DNA from: Clostridium sp.
GTDB lineage: Bacteria > Bacteroidota > Bacteroidia > Bacteroidales > Bacteroidaceae
Direction of reading: 5' to 3'
Assembly: GCA_023663705.1 (NCBI GenBank)
Contig: JAMPGY010000002.1
Location: forward strand, 175,615-239,614
DNA: 64,000 nucleotides
The position numbers were made by a program, and so were the translations under genes. Within the stretch, counting starts at the first letter, position 1. Each line of letters opens with the position of its first letter. Shown here in pieces: positions 43,302 through 52,883 of this stretch. The notes under the pieces are model-generated. The model made no database searches. It was not told where the DNA came from and saw nothing but the letters and a program-made list of their open reading frames with translations.

Positions 43302-46214
43302 TTAATACCAGTCGAGATTGGAACTGTAGCTGCTCTGCTTCTTCCATTTCAGCACGTCGGCCAATGCCGATGCGTTGGCCGAGAAGGTGAAGTTGTAGGA
43401 GGTGTAGGGACTGAGCACCACGCTGGCCGTCATGGAGAAGCAGTGCAGGTCGCGGCTCAATGAGGCCGTCGTCATGGACAAGCGGTGGAAATTGAAGTCG
43501 TAACCGGATGAGAAGTTGATGTTCCAGCCGTCCGATATGCCCAGATTACCCGAGAAGTTGAGCGTGTGGGTGAGCTTGAAGGGATAGCGCATACGTTCGG
43601 GGCGGATGGCCGCCTGAACGTTCTCGCGCATGCTTATGCCGTAGGATACGGACAGTGACCACGGTAATTTGAATTTCAGATAACCGTCTTCATCCACTTC
43701 GGCCACATCCTTGTCATCCCGACTTTTGCGGCGCGATTCCCGTCTGTCGGGATCCAAATTGGTATCATATCCCTCGTTGTCGCCCTCGCCATCTTCATCT
43801 TCATCGCCCTGTTTCCCGTCCTTCTTGTTGCGTCCGCCAAACCATTTCTTGAAGGTCTGGTTGTTGAACGTGTAGGACAGATTCTGCGACATGCCCTGAA
43901 AACGTCCGAAACGTCCGTAGGACCATTCCGTACGGTCGCCGACTCTGACGTTGCCGTTCTCGTCAAATTCATAGGCATAGGTGGCAAACACTGCATTCAG
44001 GCTGAATGTGTAGCTCTTGGTAAGCTTCAGGCGGATACGCATCGAAAGATCGCTCCAGGGACGTGTGGCCGCCGCCATGTTGTAGCTCAAGCTACCGCCC
44101 AGTTCATCAATCAGACTGATTTTGCGATAACCGGTGGAGTCTTTGTCACTGCGTATTTTCATTTCAATATTGTTGGACACGTCCATCGACACGCTTCCCG
44201 TCTTGCCCTGCGAGGGGGTGCCGTAGAGCGAACCGCTGTAGGGCGAATAGCTGACGGTGGACACATTTCCCTGCTTGTCCGTGCGGACATAAGAGTCCCA
44301 ATATCCGAAACGGGGCGCACCGAAATCGGGAGAATAGTTGAGCGATACCGAGGGAGTGAACACGTGACGTATCGTCTGAATTTTCCGGCTCAGGAACTTG
44401 GGCAGAGGGGTGTAGAAACCATACAGTTTGGTAGAAGCCGTCAGACTCATGCTGTAGTCATACACGTTGTAGAATCCCCAAATCGTGTCGCGCTGCTCCA
44501 TCTGTGTCTCGTTGTCCCAGCTACGCATGATCTTGTTGGTATACATGCGGTCGTGAAATGAGAAGTTGGGGGTGATGTTCAGATAGTTGCCGATGGAGAA
44601 AGTGGCACTGATGGGCACATCATGCTTCATGCCGTTGCGCCAGTCCTTGATAAGGTTGGACTTGAACAACTGATCCTCTTTCGTGTTGATACTGTTGCTG
44701 AAAGTTCCGGTATAGCTCAGGGCTATCTTCTCATACCAGTGCTCTTTCCCGGCCATCTTCTTGCGTTTGAAGGGGTTGAAACGGGCCAGTGAAATATTCA
44801 GGCTCGGCAGGGTGACCGCCACACTCGAGTCACGCATATTCTGCGAGAGGTTGAATGTTCCCGACAGGGTCAGACCGATCTTGGAGAACGATTTGGAATA
44901 GCTGACACTGGATGTACGCGTGCTCTGTGTATAGCTCTCGGGATTGTACATGCTGGTCAGATTGTTCCGCTCGTAGCTCTGGGAGGCAAAATTCACACTG
45001 GCTGAAAACGATTGTGTGGGGTTTGCCTTGGCATCCTGACGGTGGGTCCACTGTATCTTGAAACTGGTGGTTTCGGTATAATCGGGCATATTCTTCTCGC
45101 CTTCAACGGTTTTTTGGTAACTCAGGTTGAAATTGCCCGAGAAACGATAACGCTTCCGGTAGTTGGACAAGGCGCTGAGTCCCCAAGATCCTTTGGTGTA
45201 GATCTCTCCCAGTGCCTTAAGGTCTATCATGTCATTGATGGCAAAATAATAACCGCCCTCGCGCAGATAGAATCCACGGCTGCTCTCGTCGCCATAAGTG
45301 GGCATGATGAAACCGGAAGAATATTTCTTGCTGAACGGGAAAAAGCCGTAGGGAATGGCCAGAGGAATGGGCACATCCTCCACCACCAGGTAGGCCGGAC
45401 CGAACACAGCGTCCTTGCCCGGACGCACCTTGGCACGTGTCAGAGCCAAGTAGAAGTGGGGGTGTTTGGCATCGCAAGTCGTGTATTTGCCGTGACGGAC
45501 ATACATCACACCTTCGGCATCACGCTTGGACTCCTCGCTGATGAGATAACCGTCACCCTGGCTGGTGTATACATTGTTGATAAATGCCTTTCGGGTTTTG
45601 AAATTGTAGCTGATCCGCTCCGGATCATATTCATCGCTGCCTTGGCGAAACACAGGTTCACCTTTCATCTTTCCGGTGGAATCGGGACGCCCCACGGCAT
45701 GTACCAAACTACTATCCAGACTCATGGTGATGAGATCGGCCTCCAGTTCCAAATCCTGATAGGTGACTTTGCTGTCGCCGTAGAGACTGGCACGCTTTTG
45801 CCCCATGAAGAAAGTTACGGAGTCGTTGGCCGTGTATTGTACGGGGAAATCCAAAGCATCACCACTGCTCTTGCGGACGGTATCGTTCCGCAAAGTATCT
45901 GTTACTTCATTCTGTGTTTCAACTGTCAGACTATCATGCTGTTCAGCGTTACTTGTTGGATCAATTGATAAACCGACGGAATCGGGAAGAGAGGGAGACG
46001 AATGCTGCAACTGAGTCCTATCGGAGAACGCACCCCCCAAACTGTCACTATCTCTCCGAAGTCCGGAAAGCACAGTGTCGGGGCGGTATGTGGCATACGC
46101 ACGTGTTGCCGTATATTCTGATATTCCGCCCGTCTGTATTTCGTTTCCGGTGCTTGTGGCAGACACGCAAACCGAAACAACAACCAGCAGAAACAAGCAT
46201 ATTTTCGTTTTCAA
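43302..46214 (-). CDS. LPS-assembly protein LptD-like outer-membrane barrel
   Basis: About 970 residues. A TTG at 46214 is taken as start because it gives a normal signal peptide (MKTKICLFLLVVVSVCVSA) and lies downstream of the TAATTTTG promoter box at 46258-46251; no ATG precedes it sensibly. After the signal comes an OstA/LptA-like jellyroll (about 110-260, with SKVTYQDLELEADLITMSL), then PLAIPYGFFPFSKKYSSGFI, a hallmark of Bacteroidetes LptD, and a long beta-barrel rich in alternating strands ending in a terminal aromatic residue (Trp-Tyr). It would insert lipopolysaccharide into the outer leaflet. A highly acidic loop (QGDEDEDGEGDNEGYD, then Arg-rich) lies near the C-terminus. Confidence 0.88.
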   Translation of the reverse strand: MKTKICLFLLVVVSVCVSATSTGNEIQTGGISEYTATRAYATYRPDTVLSGLRRDSDSLGGAFSDRTQLQHSSPSLPDSVGLSIDPTSNAEQHDSLTVETQNEVTDTLRNDTVRKSSGDALDFPVQYTANDSVTFFMGQKRASLYGDSKVTYQDLELEADLITMSLDSSLVHAVGRPDSTGKMKGEPVFRQGSDEYDPERISYNFKTRKAFINNVYTSQGDGYLISEESKRDAEGVMYVRHGKYTTCDAKHPHFYLALTRAKVRPGKDAVFGPAYLVVEDVPIPLAIPYGFFPFSKKYSSGFIMPTYGDESSRGFYLREGGYYFAINDMIDLKALGEIYTKGSWGLSALSNYRKRYRFSGNFNLSYQKTVEGEKNMPDYTETTSFKIQWTHRQDAKANPTQSFSASVNFASQSYERNNLTSMYNPESYTQSTRTSSVSYSKSFSKIGLTLSGTFNLSQNMRDSSVAVTLPSLNISLARFNPFKRKKMAGKEHWYEKIALSYTGTFSNSINTKEDQLFKSNLIKDWRNGMKHDVPISATFSIGNYLNITPNFSFHDRMYTNKIMRSWDNETQMEQRDTIWGFYNVYDYSMSLTASTKLYGFYTPLPKFLSRKIQTIRHVFTPSVSLNYSPDFGAPRFGYWDSYVRTDKQGNVSTVSYSPYSGSLYGTPSQGKTGSVSMDVSNNIEMKIRSDKDSTGYRKISLIDELGGSLSYNMAAATRPWSDLSMRIRLKLTKSYTFSLNAVFATYAYEFDENGNVRVGDRTEWSYGRFGRFQGMSQNLSYTFNNQTFKKWFGGRNKKDGKQGDEDEDGEGDNEGYDTNLDPDRRESRRKSRDDKDVAEVDEDGYLKFKLPWSLSVSYGISMRENVQAAIRPERMRYPFKLTHTLNFSGNLGISDGWNINFSSGYDFNFHRLSMTTASLSRDLHCFSMTASVVLSPYTSYNFTFSANASALADVLKWKKQSSYSSNLDWY

Positions 46215-46250
46215 AAGAATACTATCTTTTTTATTACACAAAAGCAGATG

Positions 46251-46258
46251 CAAAATTA
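46251..46258 (-). promoter_or_regulatory. Putative -7 promoter element for the LptD-like gene
   Basis: The minus strand reads TAATTTTG 36 bases before the TTG start at 46214. An upstream TTG at 46253 would overlap this box, which argues against it as the start. Confidence 0.45.
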
Positions 46259-46294
46259 CATAAAATATGCAGAAAAGGCGAGGGTTTGCAATAT

Positions 46295-46843
46295 TTATTT
46301 AACGGGTGTGCCAAAACGCACATGCCATTCGTCAAAGCGCTTCACCACGTCCTCTCCAAACTTTATCAGACTCCTGCGTGCCTGTTCCACAGTCTTCTCC
46401 ACCTCGGGATGGGTCTTGGAGAAAAATTTATCGGCATAGCAGATCACTTGCTCTTCCTGTGTCTCAGGCACATAATCACCCGGAGGAAGAGGAAGCCCTT
46501 CGCGCTCAATCTGAACGGCCGTCAAGCCGGTCCCCGTGTGGCGCTCACACACCCGCGCATGTTGGGGCAACCCTTCCTTGCGCAGCAATTCCGCTCCCAG
46601 AAAACCGTGAAGCAGATAAGGCTCATCGCCCATACAACCAATGCCCGGAGCATGGGTAAGGAATATGCCGACGTCGTGGAGCAGAGCGGCTTCTTCGAGA
46701 AAAACGGTGTTCAGATTCAGTTCCGGATGATCGGCGGCCACCTTCAGGCTTTTCTGTGCCACCAGCCGACTATGGATCAGTAAGGTCCGACGGAGCAGAT
46801 TGTCCTGCGGATAATATTTCTCTATGATTTTCAGTGCATTCAT
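46295..46843 (-). CDS. HD-domain (HDIG-like) phosphohydrolase
   Basis: A 182-residue cytosolic protein with the HD metal-binding fold: His in LLIHSRLVAQ, the HD pair in AALLHDVGIF, His in LLHGFLGAELLRKEG and His in CERHTGTGL. The C-terminal YADKFFSKTHPEVEKTVEQARRSL helix is common in small bacterial HD proteins annotated as HDIG phosphohydrolases. The substrate (nucleotide or phosphate ester) is not known. It lies 37 bp after the C10 protease gene and upstream of lptD on the same strand. Confidence 0.85.
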   Translation of the reverse strand: MNALKIIEKYYPQDNLLRRTLLIHSRLVAQKSLKVAADHPELNLNTVFLEEAALLHDVGIFLTHAPGIGCMGDEPYLLHGFLGAELLRKEGLPQHARVCERHTGTGLTAVQIEREGLPLPPGDYVPETQEEQVICYADKFFSKTHPEVEKTVEQARRSLIKFGEDVVKRFDEWHVRFGTPVK

Positions 46844-46880
46844 ATCTTATCTGTGAATCAATTGTTACAGCGGGATTTCA

Positions 46881-48857
46881 TCATGGGCGCCGGCCGACGC
46901 AAACCTTCCGGCTGTCTCCGGTCATACTTTTCAGAATGTATAGGGCAGGGGGAAGTGTAGCGGAAAAGGCATTCCATTCCGCATCGGACACAGTAGCCTG
47001 CCAGATGCCGGACAAGGTGTACACCTGCCACAGTTTTTCGTTCACACCCACCGTATTCAATCCTGTGGCCGGAGGGGTATGAATGGTGCACTCACCCACG
47101 ATGGTCCAGGGATAACGCACCTTCAGGGTATATCGGCTGTCAGGCCGGAGGTGATGAAACGCGACCTGTTGGGTATGTGTCTCACCGGCCGGTATCTCTG
47201 CAAATCCCCAATGACTGCGTCCGGTGGGTTCGTCCTCATAATAGATGGTATAGGTGATCCAATTGCCGGAACTGCCATTCACCGCACAATTGGTGATGTC
47301 CACGGCAAAGGTAGCTGCGTCGGCTTTTACCTCCACCACAGCGGGTTGCGTCAAAACGAGTTGTCCTGCCGTACCCGCTTTCACATCCAGCGGTGTGCTA
47401 TAGACAATCGTGTCTTCGTCAGCCACACCCAGAATCTGCTCACCACTGCGGTTGAAGCGGCAATAGGAGAGTGCCTGTGCCGTAGTGTGGGGCGGCAAGG
47501 TGATGCCGCATATTCCGACACCGATTCCCTGCTCATAGACATCGGTGTCGGTGGGCAGGCAAGTAAACAGTTCGCAGGTGTATGTCACACTGTCTGCCAT
47601 GTGGTTGGTGAGTGTGACATAGGCCGGCACATAGCCGGATGTGTCCGGTGTGCGTGAGAAGGTAACATTATCCACGGTGACATAATTGCGTTGCCGGACC
47701 AGTGTGTCGGGAGAAAGCACCTCAACAGAATCGGGATGAAGCAACAATGCTCCGTGATTGCAATACAAGCCCTGATTCAATCCTTCGGGTGTGAAATCAT
47801 CGGCACGTTCGTAAGGATTCAGTACATCCAGGCAGTAGTATCCGTCGGCATCGCCGCCATATCCCCAGTTGAGATGATAGAGTCCGTCGGCATCTTGCCC
47901 GTCAATGACGAAGCAATGTCCTCCACCTGTGTAGTTGTGTCCGACGTATACCACCGGACGTCCGTGAGTGAGTTCATGATTGAGCATAGCGTTCCAAGCC
48001 ACCGGAGTGTACTTCATGCGTGAGCGGAACACGGATGTGCCGTAACCGAACACACGTGACAATTGCGGAGCCGCCTTTTCCGTGTTGGCGCCGGAGGCTG
48101 ACAGGCCGAAGTTCATGTGGGCGGCCATGGCACAATAAAGCGATATTTCCTGCACGGCCCGCGCCTGTTCCTCCGTGTAGCCGTTGTTGTAGTCGTTCAG
48201 GACCTGTTCCCAATGTATCGGCGTCCCGGGTGGAACGGTGTCCAGTGTGTAATGGGGTGTGCTCCATCCGTGGAGGGTGTCTCTCAGACATTCGGGATAG
48301 CGGTAATAGTTCATCACCCCCTCTATGGCCGTAGCCACACATCCCACCAGACACCGTGCGGTGCTGACACTTCCGTTGTCGTAGGTGTAATAGGGACACA
48401 AGCCGTTGTAAGGTTCATATTGGCTGTGTTTGCTGTGGAGCAGAGGAGCAACGGAAATGGCTGCCCGTCCTCCCGGTGCGGATGTCTGCCCGTAGGAATA
48501 TCGCGTCAGAGCAAAACCCCTCATCAGATTGACTAACGGTTCTGGCAAGTCGCTTCCATCCAGTCGGCTTTCTGTGGAGTAGCCCACCACCTGCATGGCA
48601 TCCGCCACGTTGGCCACCAGCACGAATCCCGAAGCTGCCGGGGGAATAAACAGGTGGCATTCGCCTCGGGACGTAATGTCCGATCTGTGCAAAGACAACA
48701 CTTCGCCCGGCGTATCGCCAATCTGTCGCAAGGAGGTCAGCCGGTTGTTCCAAAACCGTGAAGCCACGTTGCGGGCTATCTCTTTCGAATCCGCTCCATC
48801 GGCATCCGCTCCGAGAACAGACAGCATAAGAACAATTGTCGCAATGTATTTCACCAT
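46881..48857 (-). CDS. Secreted C10-family (streptopain-like) cysteine protease
   Basis: A 658-residue secreted protein from the ATG at 48857, with a signal peptide ending near residue 20. Residues 22-135 form a Spi/pro-domain-like region that would keep the enzyme inactive. The C10 peptidase core (about 140-380) has the catalytic Cys173 in VGCVATAIEGVMNYY, His314 in GGGHCFVIDGQD and the conserved Trp331 in LNWGYGG. The C-terminal half is beta-sandwich-like and ends with a sorting-domain-like tail (VYTLSGIWQATVSD onward to VCVGRRP). Related enzymes include streptococcal SpeB and Bacteroides fragilis Bfp proteases. A TACATTTG box (48869-48862) is very close to the start codon. Confidence 0.9.
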   Translation of the reverse strand: MVKYIATIVLMLSVLGADADGADSKEIARNVASRFWNNRLTSLRQIGDTPGEVLSLHRSDITSRGECHLFIPPAASGFVLVANVADAMQVVGYSTESRLDGSDLPEPLVNLMRGFALTRYSYGQTSAPGGRAAISVAPLLHSKHSQYEPYNGLCPYYTYDNGSVSTARCLVGCVATAIEGVMNYYRYPECLRDTLHGWSTPHYTLDTVPPGTPIHWEQVLNDYNNGYTEEQARAVQEISLYCAMAAHMNFGLSASGANTEKAAPQLSRVFGYGTSVFRSRMKYTPVAWNAMLNHELTHGRPVVYVGHNYTGGGHCFVIDGQDADGLYHLNWGYGGDADGYYCLDVLNPYERADDFTPEGLNQGLYCNHGALLLHPDSVEVLSPDTLVRQRNYVTVDNVTFSRTPDTSGYVPAYVTLTNHMADSVTYTCELFTCLPTDTDVYEQGIGVGICGITLPPHTTAQALSYCRFNRSGEQILGVADEDTIVYSTPLDVKAGTAGQLVLTQPAVVEVKADAATFAVDITNCAVNGSSGNWITYTIYYEDEPTGRSHWGFAEIPAGETHTQQVAFHHLRPDSRYTLKVRYPWTIVGECTIHTPPATGLNTVGVNEKLWQVYTLSGIWQATVSDAEWNAFSATLPPALYILKSMTGDSRKVCVGRRP

Positions 48858-48875
48858 GGAGCAAATGTACAAAGA

Positions 48876-48917
48876 AAGACGCATTCCACCAACATGCAAG
48901 TTGACGGAATGCGTCTT
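48876..48917 (-). terminator. Intrinsic terminator of the PurF-like gene
   Basis: A 12-bp perfect stem (48876-48887 with 48906-48917) is followed on the minus strand by TTTCTTTG, 36 bp after the stop of the PurF-like gene. It overlaps the region expected to hold the promoter of the C10 protease gene. Confidence 0.85.
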
Positions 48918-48953
48918 GTAGCTGACTAAATGGTCGTTTTTTTGCTTACAGGG

Positions 48954-50393
48954 TCATTCCTTGCAATGACAAGGACAACCGTTCAGAGTGTGGGCGCTGC
49001 TGCCGTCGAAACAATGGGTGCAGACACGCTCCTTGGGCAGTCCGATGGATTCTATGAGATTTTCCAGCGTGTTGAATTTCAGAGATGAAAGCCCGAACCG
49101 GTCGGCTATAGCCTGAACCATACGCTGATATTCCGGCGAATCGGTGGTGGCATACTTGTCCAGATTCTTGTTGGCATCGCCCTCAAATTCCTGAATCAGA
49201 CGGCGGGTGATCAACTCCATATCACTCTTGGAAGAAGTGAAATTGATGAACGGGCAACCATAGATGAGGGGAGGGCAGGCAATGCGCATGTGTACCTCGC
49301 GCGCTCCCTCATCGTAGAGTACCGATACGTTGTCGCGCAACTGGGTGCCACGTACGATGGAGTCGTCACAGAAAAGAACACGCTTGTCTTTCAGCATCGC
49401 ACGGTTGGGAATCAACTTCATCTTGGCCACCAACTGGCGCATCTCCTGATTGCTGGGCGTGAAACTGCGCGGCCATGTGGGAGTATACTTGGAAATGGCC
49501 CGCTGATAGGGCACACCCTTGCCGGCTGCATATCCGAGGGCCATACCGATACCGGAATCCGGAATGCCACAGGCACAATCCACATCCGACCCATCCTTTT
49601 CACCCACTTTTTTTCCGCAGGCAAAGCGTACTTCCTCCACATTACGGCCTTCGTAGCACGAAGTGGGAAATCCGTAGTAAACCCACAGGAAAGCACAGAT
49701 CTGCATCTCTTTGTTGGGCTTACGGAGTTGCTCCCAACCGTCAGCCCGCATGCGGATGATTTCGCCCGGCCCCACAAAGTGATCTATCGTGTAATCCAGA
49801 TTGGGGAAAGAGGAGGATTCGCTGGTGGCTGCGTATGCGCCGTCCTTACGTCCGATAATAATAGGTGTGCGCCCCCATCCGTCGCGTGCCGCGATGATGC
49901 CATCCTCGGTAAGCAACAGCATGGAGCAGGAACCCTTTATTTCGCGGAACACATTCTCTATTCCCTCAACGAAAGTCTTCCCTTGTATAATTAGCAGAGC
50001 TATAAGCTCTGTCGGGTTGGTCTTTCCTGAACTAAGCTCGGCAAAGTGCATGTTCTGCGATAGCATCTTGGACGCCAATTCCTCAATGTTGTTGATGCGA
50101 GCCACTGTCACAATGGCAAATCGTCCCAAATGTGAATTGATAATCAGCGGTTGTGCGTCCGTATCGCTGATGATTCCGATACCGGCATTCCCTTTAAATT
50201 TATCTAATGTCGGTTCGAACTTAGTGCGGAAATACGAGTTTTCCAAATTGTGAATAGAACGGTTGAAACCATCTTCTTTGGAATAAGTGGCCATTCCACC
50301 ACGTCGTGTACCCAGATGTGAATTGTAGTCCGTACCGTAAAACAAGTCAGCGACACAGCTCGACTTGGATATTGTCCCGAAAAAACCTCCCAT
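48954..50393 (-). CDS. Amidophosphoribosyltransferase-like protein lacking the N-terminal cysteine
   Basis: A 479-residue PurF homologue. The class II glutamine amidotransferase domain is intact in overall sequence (HLGTRRGGMATYS, SHLGRFAIVTVARINN, GSCSMLLLTEDG), and the phosphoribosyltransferase domain carries the PRPP loop VLFCDDSIVRGTQLRD. However, the protein begins Met-Gly-Gly-Phe-Phe-Gly: the position of the catalytic N-terminal Cys (normally Met-Cys-Gly) is Gly. Glutamine hydrolysis by the usual mechanism is therefore not expected. It might use free ammonia, act regulatorily or do another phosphoribosyl reaction. Cys-rich CTHCFDGSSAHTLNGCPCHC at the C-terminus could bind metal. Related Bacteroides proteins seem to share this form. 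Confidence 0.9.
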   Translation of the reverse strand: MGGFFGTISKSSCVADLFYGTDYNSHLGTRRGGMATYSKEDGFNRSIHNLENSYFRTKFEPTLDKFKGNAGIGIISDTDAQPLIINSHLGRFAIVTVARINNIEELASKMLSQNMHFAELSSGKTNPTELIALLIIQGKTFVEGIENVFREIKGSCSMLLLTEDGIIAARDGWGRTPIIIGRKDGAYAATSESSSFPNLDYTIDHFVGPGEIIRMRADGWEQLRKPNKEMQICAFLWVYYGFPTSCYEGRNVEEVRFACGKKVGEKDGSDVDCACGIPDSGIGMALGYAAGKGVPYQRAISKYTPTWPRSFTPSNQEMRQLVAKMKLIPNRAMLKDKRVLFCDDSIVRGTQLRDNVSVLYDEGAREVHMRIACPPLIYGCPFINFTSSKSDMELITRRLIQEFEGDANKNLDKYATTDSPEYQRMVQAIADRFGLSSLKFNTLENLIESIGLPKERVCTHCFDGSSAHTLNGCPCHCKE

Positions 50394-50484
50394 AAAATTA
50401 ATTGTTTTGCAATTTGAGAGTGCAAAAATATAAAAACATCTTTAGATAGACACACCTTTTGCACATAAATTCCCCATATATTTG

Positions 50485-50492
50485 TATTTTTG
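50485..50492 (+). promoter_or_regulatory. Putative -7 promoter element for the DUF5686 gene
   Basis: TATTTTTG at 50485-50492 and the adjoining TATATTTG at 50477-50484 both match TAnnTTTG; a TTTG at 50458-50461 lies 15 or 23 bases upstream, neither the ideal distance. Confidence 0.42.
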
Positions 50493-50513
50493 CAAACAGC
50501 AATCTTGTTGGTA

Positions 50514-52715
50514 ATGACAAAAAGAATATTCTTTTTTTTCTTGGTCTTATGCTTGGTCGGACACAGGGTCTCACCGGTATATGCTTTGCACCACAAAAAA
50601 GACTGTCTGCCATCAGACAAGGTTGATTCCATTCTTTCCCAACTGTATGCGCTTGCTCCGGCTTATGCTGCACGGGTGTCGGAATTCCACGCGGATCTAT
50701 ACACCAAAGCCCACTTGAACATAGAGCGAAAAAATATACTTTTTCGTTACATACCTGCCTTGTTGCGTGGAGAGCGTGGCGTGAAGGACTACATATTGGA
50801 GTCTCACAGCGATGTTCACTACACAGCCCCTAATATTTATGATCAGAAAATATCCATCTTGTCCGGAACGCTACGCAACGAGAAAAGCATACCCGGATTA
50901 ATGAATTACTTCAATATAAATATTTATTCTCCCTATTTATTAGGCGATAATCTATTATCACCATTGTGTAGGGAAGGACGTAAATACTATTTATATACGA
51001 TGGATTACATCTCGCAGGATTCACTCAACCGGCGTGTATTCCACATTTCTTTCCGACCACGAAACAAAAGTTTTCAGTTGGTAAAGGGGAATTTTGTCAT
51101 AACCGATTCAGTCTGGACCGTGCGGCGCTTCCACTTTATGGGACGACAGGAACAATTGACATTTGATTGTCAGATGGAGATGGGAGCTGCGGGGACTGAG
51201 GAGGAGACTTTGCCATTAAGGTATGACCTGAAATTACGCTTTGCTTTTCTGCGTAACAAAGTGAATGGCGACTATGCTACGGTGATACGATACAAAGAGG
51301 TTGACTTTCAGACCGACTACGGGAAAAAACGTAGAAACCGGAATCTGACCGCATCGTTTTCCTTGACCTGTGACACGAAACACTATCAACGGGTGGATAT
51401 GATGCCGGATAGCCTACGCTGGACCCCATTGTATCCGAACGAGCAACGTCTCTATCTGAACAAAATGTCCGAGATGGACACCTTGAAAACTCCGACAAAC
51501 AAGGAACTGAAACGAAAACAGCGGCGTGACAGGCTGGAACGGGCCGGGGCTTTCCTGATTGAAGACTACAAGTGGCGGTTGACCGACAAAGGCACGTTGC
51601 GTAGCATGGCATTGCTCAATCCCATGTTATTCAGTTTCAGTGCAAGCAACGGCATAGCCTATCGCAATGATTTGAAATTACGCAGCAGACTGCCCGGCGA
51701 CCGGTCCATCGGTGCGAAGAGCCGACTGGGGTATAATTTCAAACAAAAACTGTTTTATTGGAATCTGAATGGAGATCTTGCTTATTGGCCGTCCCGCAAC
51801 GGCACCATCTCGTTTGCAGCCGGCAATGGTAACCGAATCTATAGCAGCGATGTGTTGGATGACCTGAAAAGTATTCCCGACAGTACCTTTGATTTTAATA
51901 AATTAAATCTGGAACTATTCAATGATCTGTATATTTCCATAAACCATGGGGTTGAAGTATGCAACGGGCTTCGTTTGGACATTGGGCTGAATGTACATCG
52001 CCGCACACCGGTAAATAAACCCGAACTATACAGCACGCCAGAAGGGGATAATCGGCTGGATCAGATGTTGGAGAAGCATATACATAACAAGTATATCAGT
52101 TTTGCTCCGCGTCTGCGTATCACTTGGACACCGCAGCAATACTACTACATGAACGGAAAGCAAAAAGTTAATCTCGGGACACGCTTTCCTGTTGTCATAA
52201 CAGACTACGAGCGTGGACTACGCGGACTGTTTGACAGTTCTATTGTATACGAACGTATGGAACTGGACATTCAGCACAAGATACGATTGGGCGTGACGCG
52301 CAACCTTTTTTACCGTTTGGGCTTCGGACTGTTCACCAATCAGGAACAAACGTATTTTGTAGATTTTGAAAATTTCCGAAGTAACAACCTTCCTCTCAAC
52401 TGGAACGATGATATAGGCGGGGTGTTTCAAGCTCTGGACAGTCGTTGGTATAATGCCTCCAATCACTATGTGCGTGCACATTTAGTCTATGAATCCCCCT
52501 TCCTCGTGCTGCGCCATCTGATGAAGTATAGCGGATATGTGCAGAATGAGCGACTGTACCTCAATGTGTTGTCTATGCCGCATTTGCGACCGTACATCGA
52601 ACTGGGATACGGTATCGGAACACATGTATTCGATATGGGACTGTTCGTGTCAAGCCGGAATTACTCCAATATCGGATTCGGATGGAAGTTTACTTTTGAA
52701 CTATTCAGCAAATAA
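50514..52715 (+). CDS. DUF5686-family outer-membrane protein
   Basis: A 733-residue protein with a signal peptide (MTKRIFFFFLVLCLVGHRVS, cut near residue 25). The N-terminal half lacks the carboxypeptidase-regulatory-like domain found in some relatives but matches DUF5686 (FNINIYSPYLLGDNLLSPLCREGRKYYLY). The C-terminal half has alternating polar and aromatic strands ending in Phe-Glu-Leu-Phe-Ser-Lys, as expected of an outer-membrane beta-barrel. No activity is established for the family. The ATG at 50514 was preferred to an earlier start that lies inside the promoter region. It is divergent from the PurF-like gene. Confidence 0.82.
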   Translation: MTKRIFFFFLVLCLVGHRVSPVYALHHKKDCLPSDKVDSILSQLYALAPAYAARVSEFHADLYTKAHLNIERKNILFRYIPALLRGERGVKDYILESHSDVHYTAPNIYDQKISILSGTLRNEKSIPGLMNYFNINIYSPYLLGDNLLSPLCREGRKYYLYTMDYISQDSLNRRVFHISFRPRNKSFQLVKGNFVITDSVWTVRRFHFMGRQEQLTFDCQMEMGAAGTEEETLPLRYDLKLRFAFLRNKVNGDYATVIRYKEVDFQTDYGKKRRNRNLTASFSLTCDTKHYQRVDMMPDSLRWTPLYPNEQRLYLNKMSEMDTLKTPTNKELKRKQRRDRLERAGAFLIEDYKWRLTDKGTLRSMALLNPMLFSFSASNGIAYRNDLKLRSRLPGDRSIGAKSRLGYNFKQKLFYWNLNGDLAYWPSRNGTISFAAGNGNRIYSSDVLDDLKSIPDSTFDFNKLNLELFNDLYISINHGVEVCNGLRLDIGLNVHRRTPVNKPELYSTPEGDNRLDQMLEKHIHNKYISFAPRLRITWTPQQYYYMNGKQKVNLGTRFPVVITDYERGLRGLFDSSIVYERMELDIQHKIRLGVTRNLFYRLGFGLFTNQEQTYFVDFENFRSNNLPLNWNDDIGGVFQALDSRWYNASNHYVRAHLVYESPFLVLRHLMKYSGYVQNERLYLNVLSMPHLRPYIELGYGIGTHVFDMGLFVSSRNYSNIGFGWKFTFELFSK

Positions 52716-52777
52716 AGGGTGAATAATCTTACGATTGCGTCAAATGGCAAAGATTAATGCAGATTCACAACCATAAC

Positions 52778-52809
52778 TTTGGATAGATGAATATATTTGA
52801 TTAAATTTG
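52778..52809 (+). promoter_or_regulatory. Bacteroidetes-type promoter for the GH27 gene
   Basis: TTTG (52778-52781), 20 bases, then TAAATTTG (52802-52809) gives both boxes with ideal spacing. Two further TAnnTTTG matches (52774-52781 and 52792-52799) overlap it. The 5' leader would be about 68 bases. Confidence 0.7.
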
Positions 52810-52883
52810 TCGTCATTCACACCTATCTTATTTTGGATATTGGATAGATATAATTAACCTAAATAATTTAATTACTAAGAATT

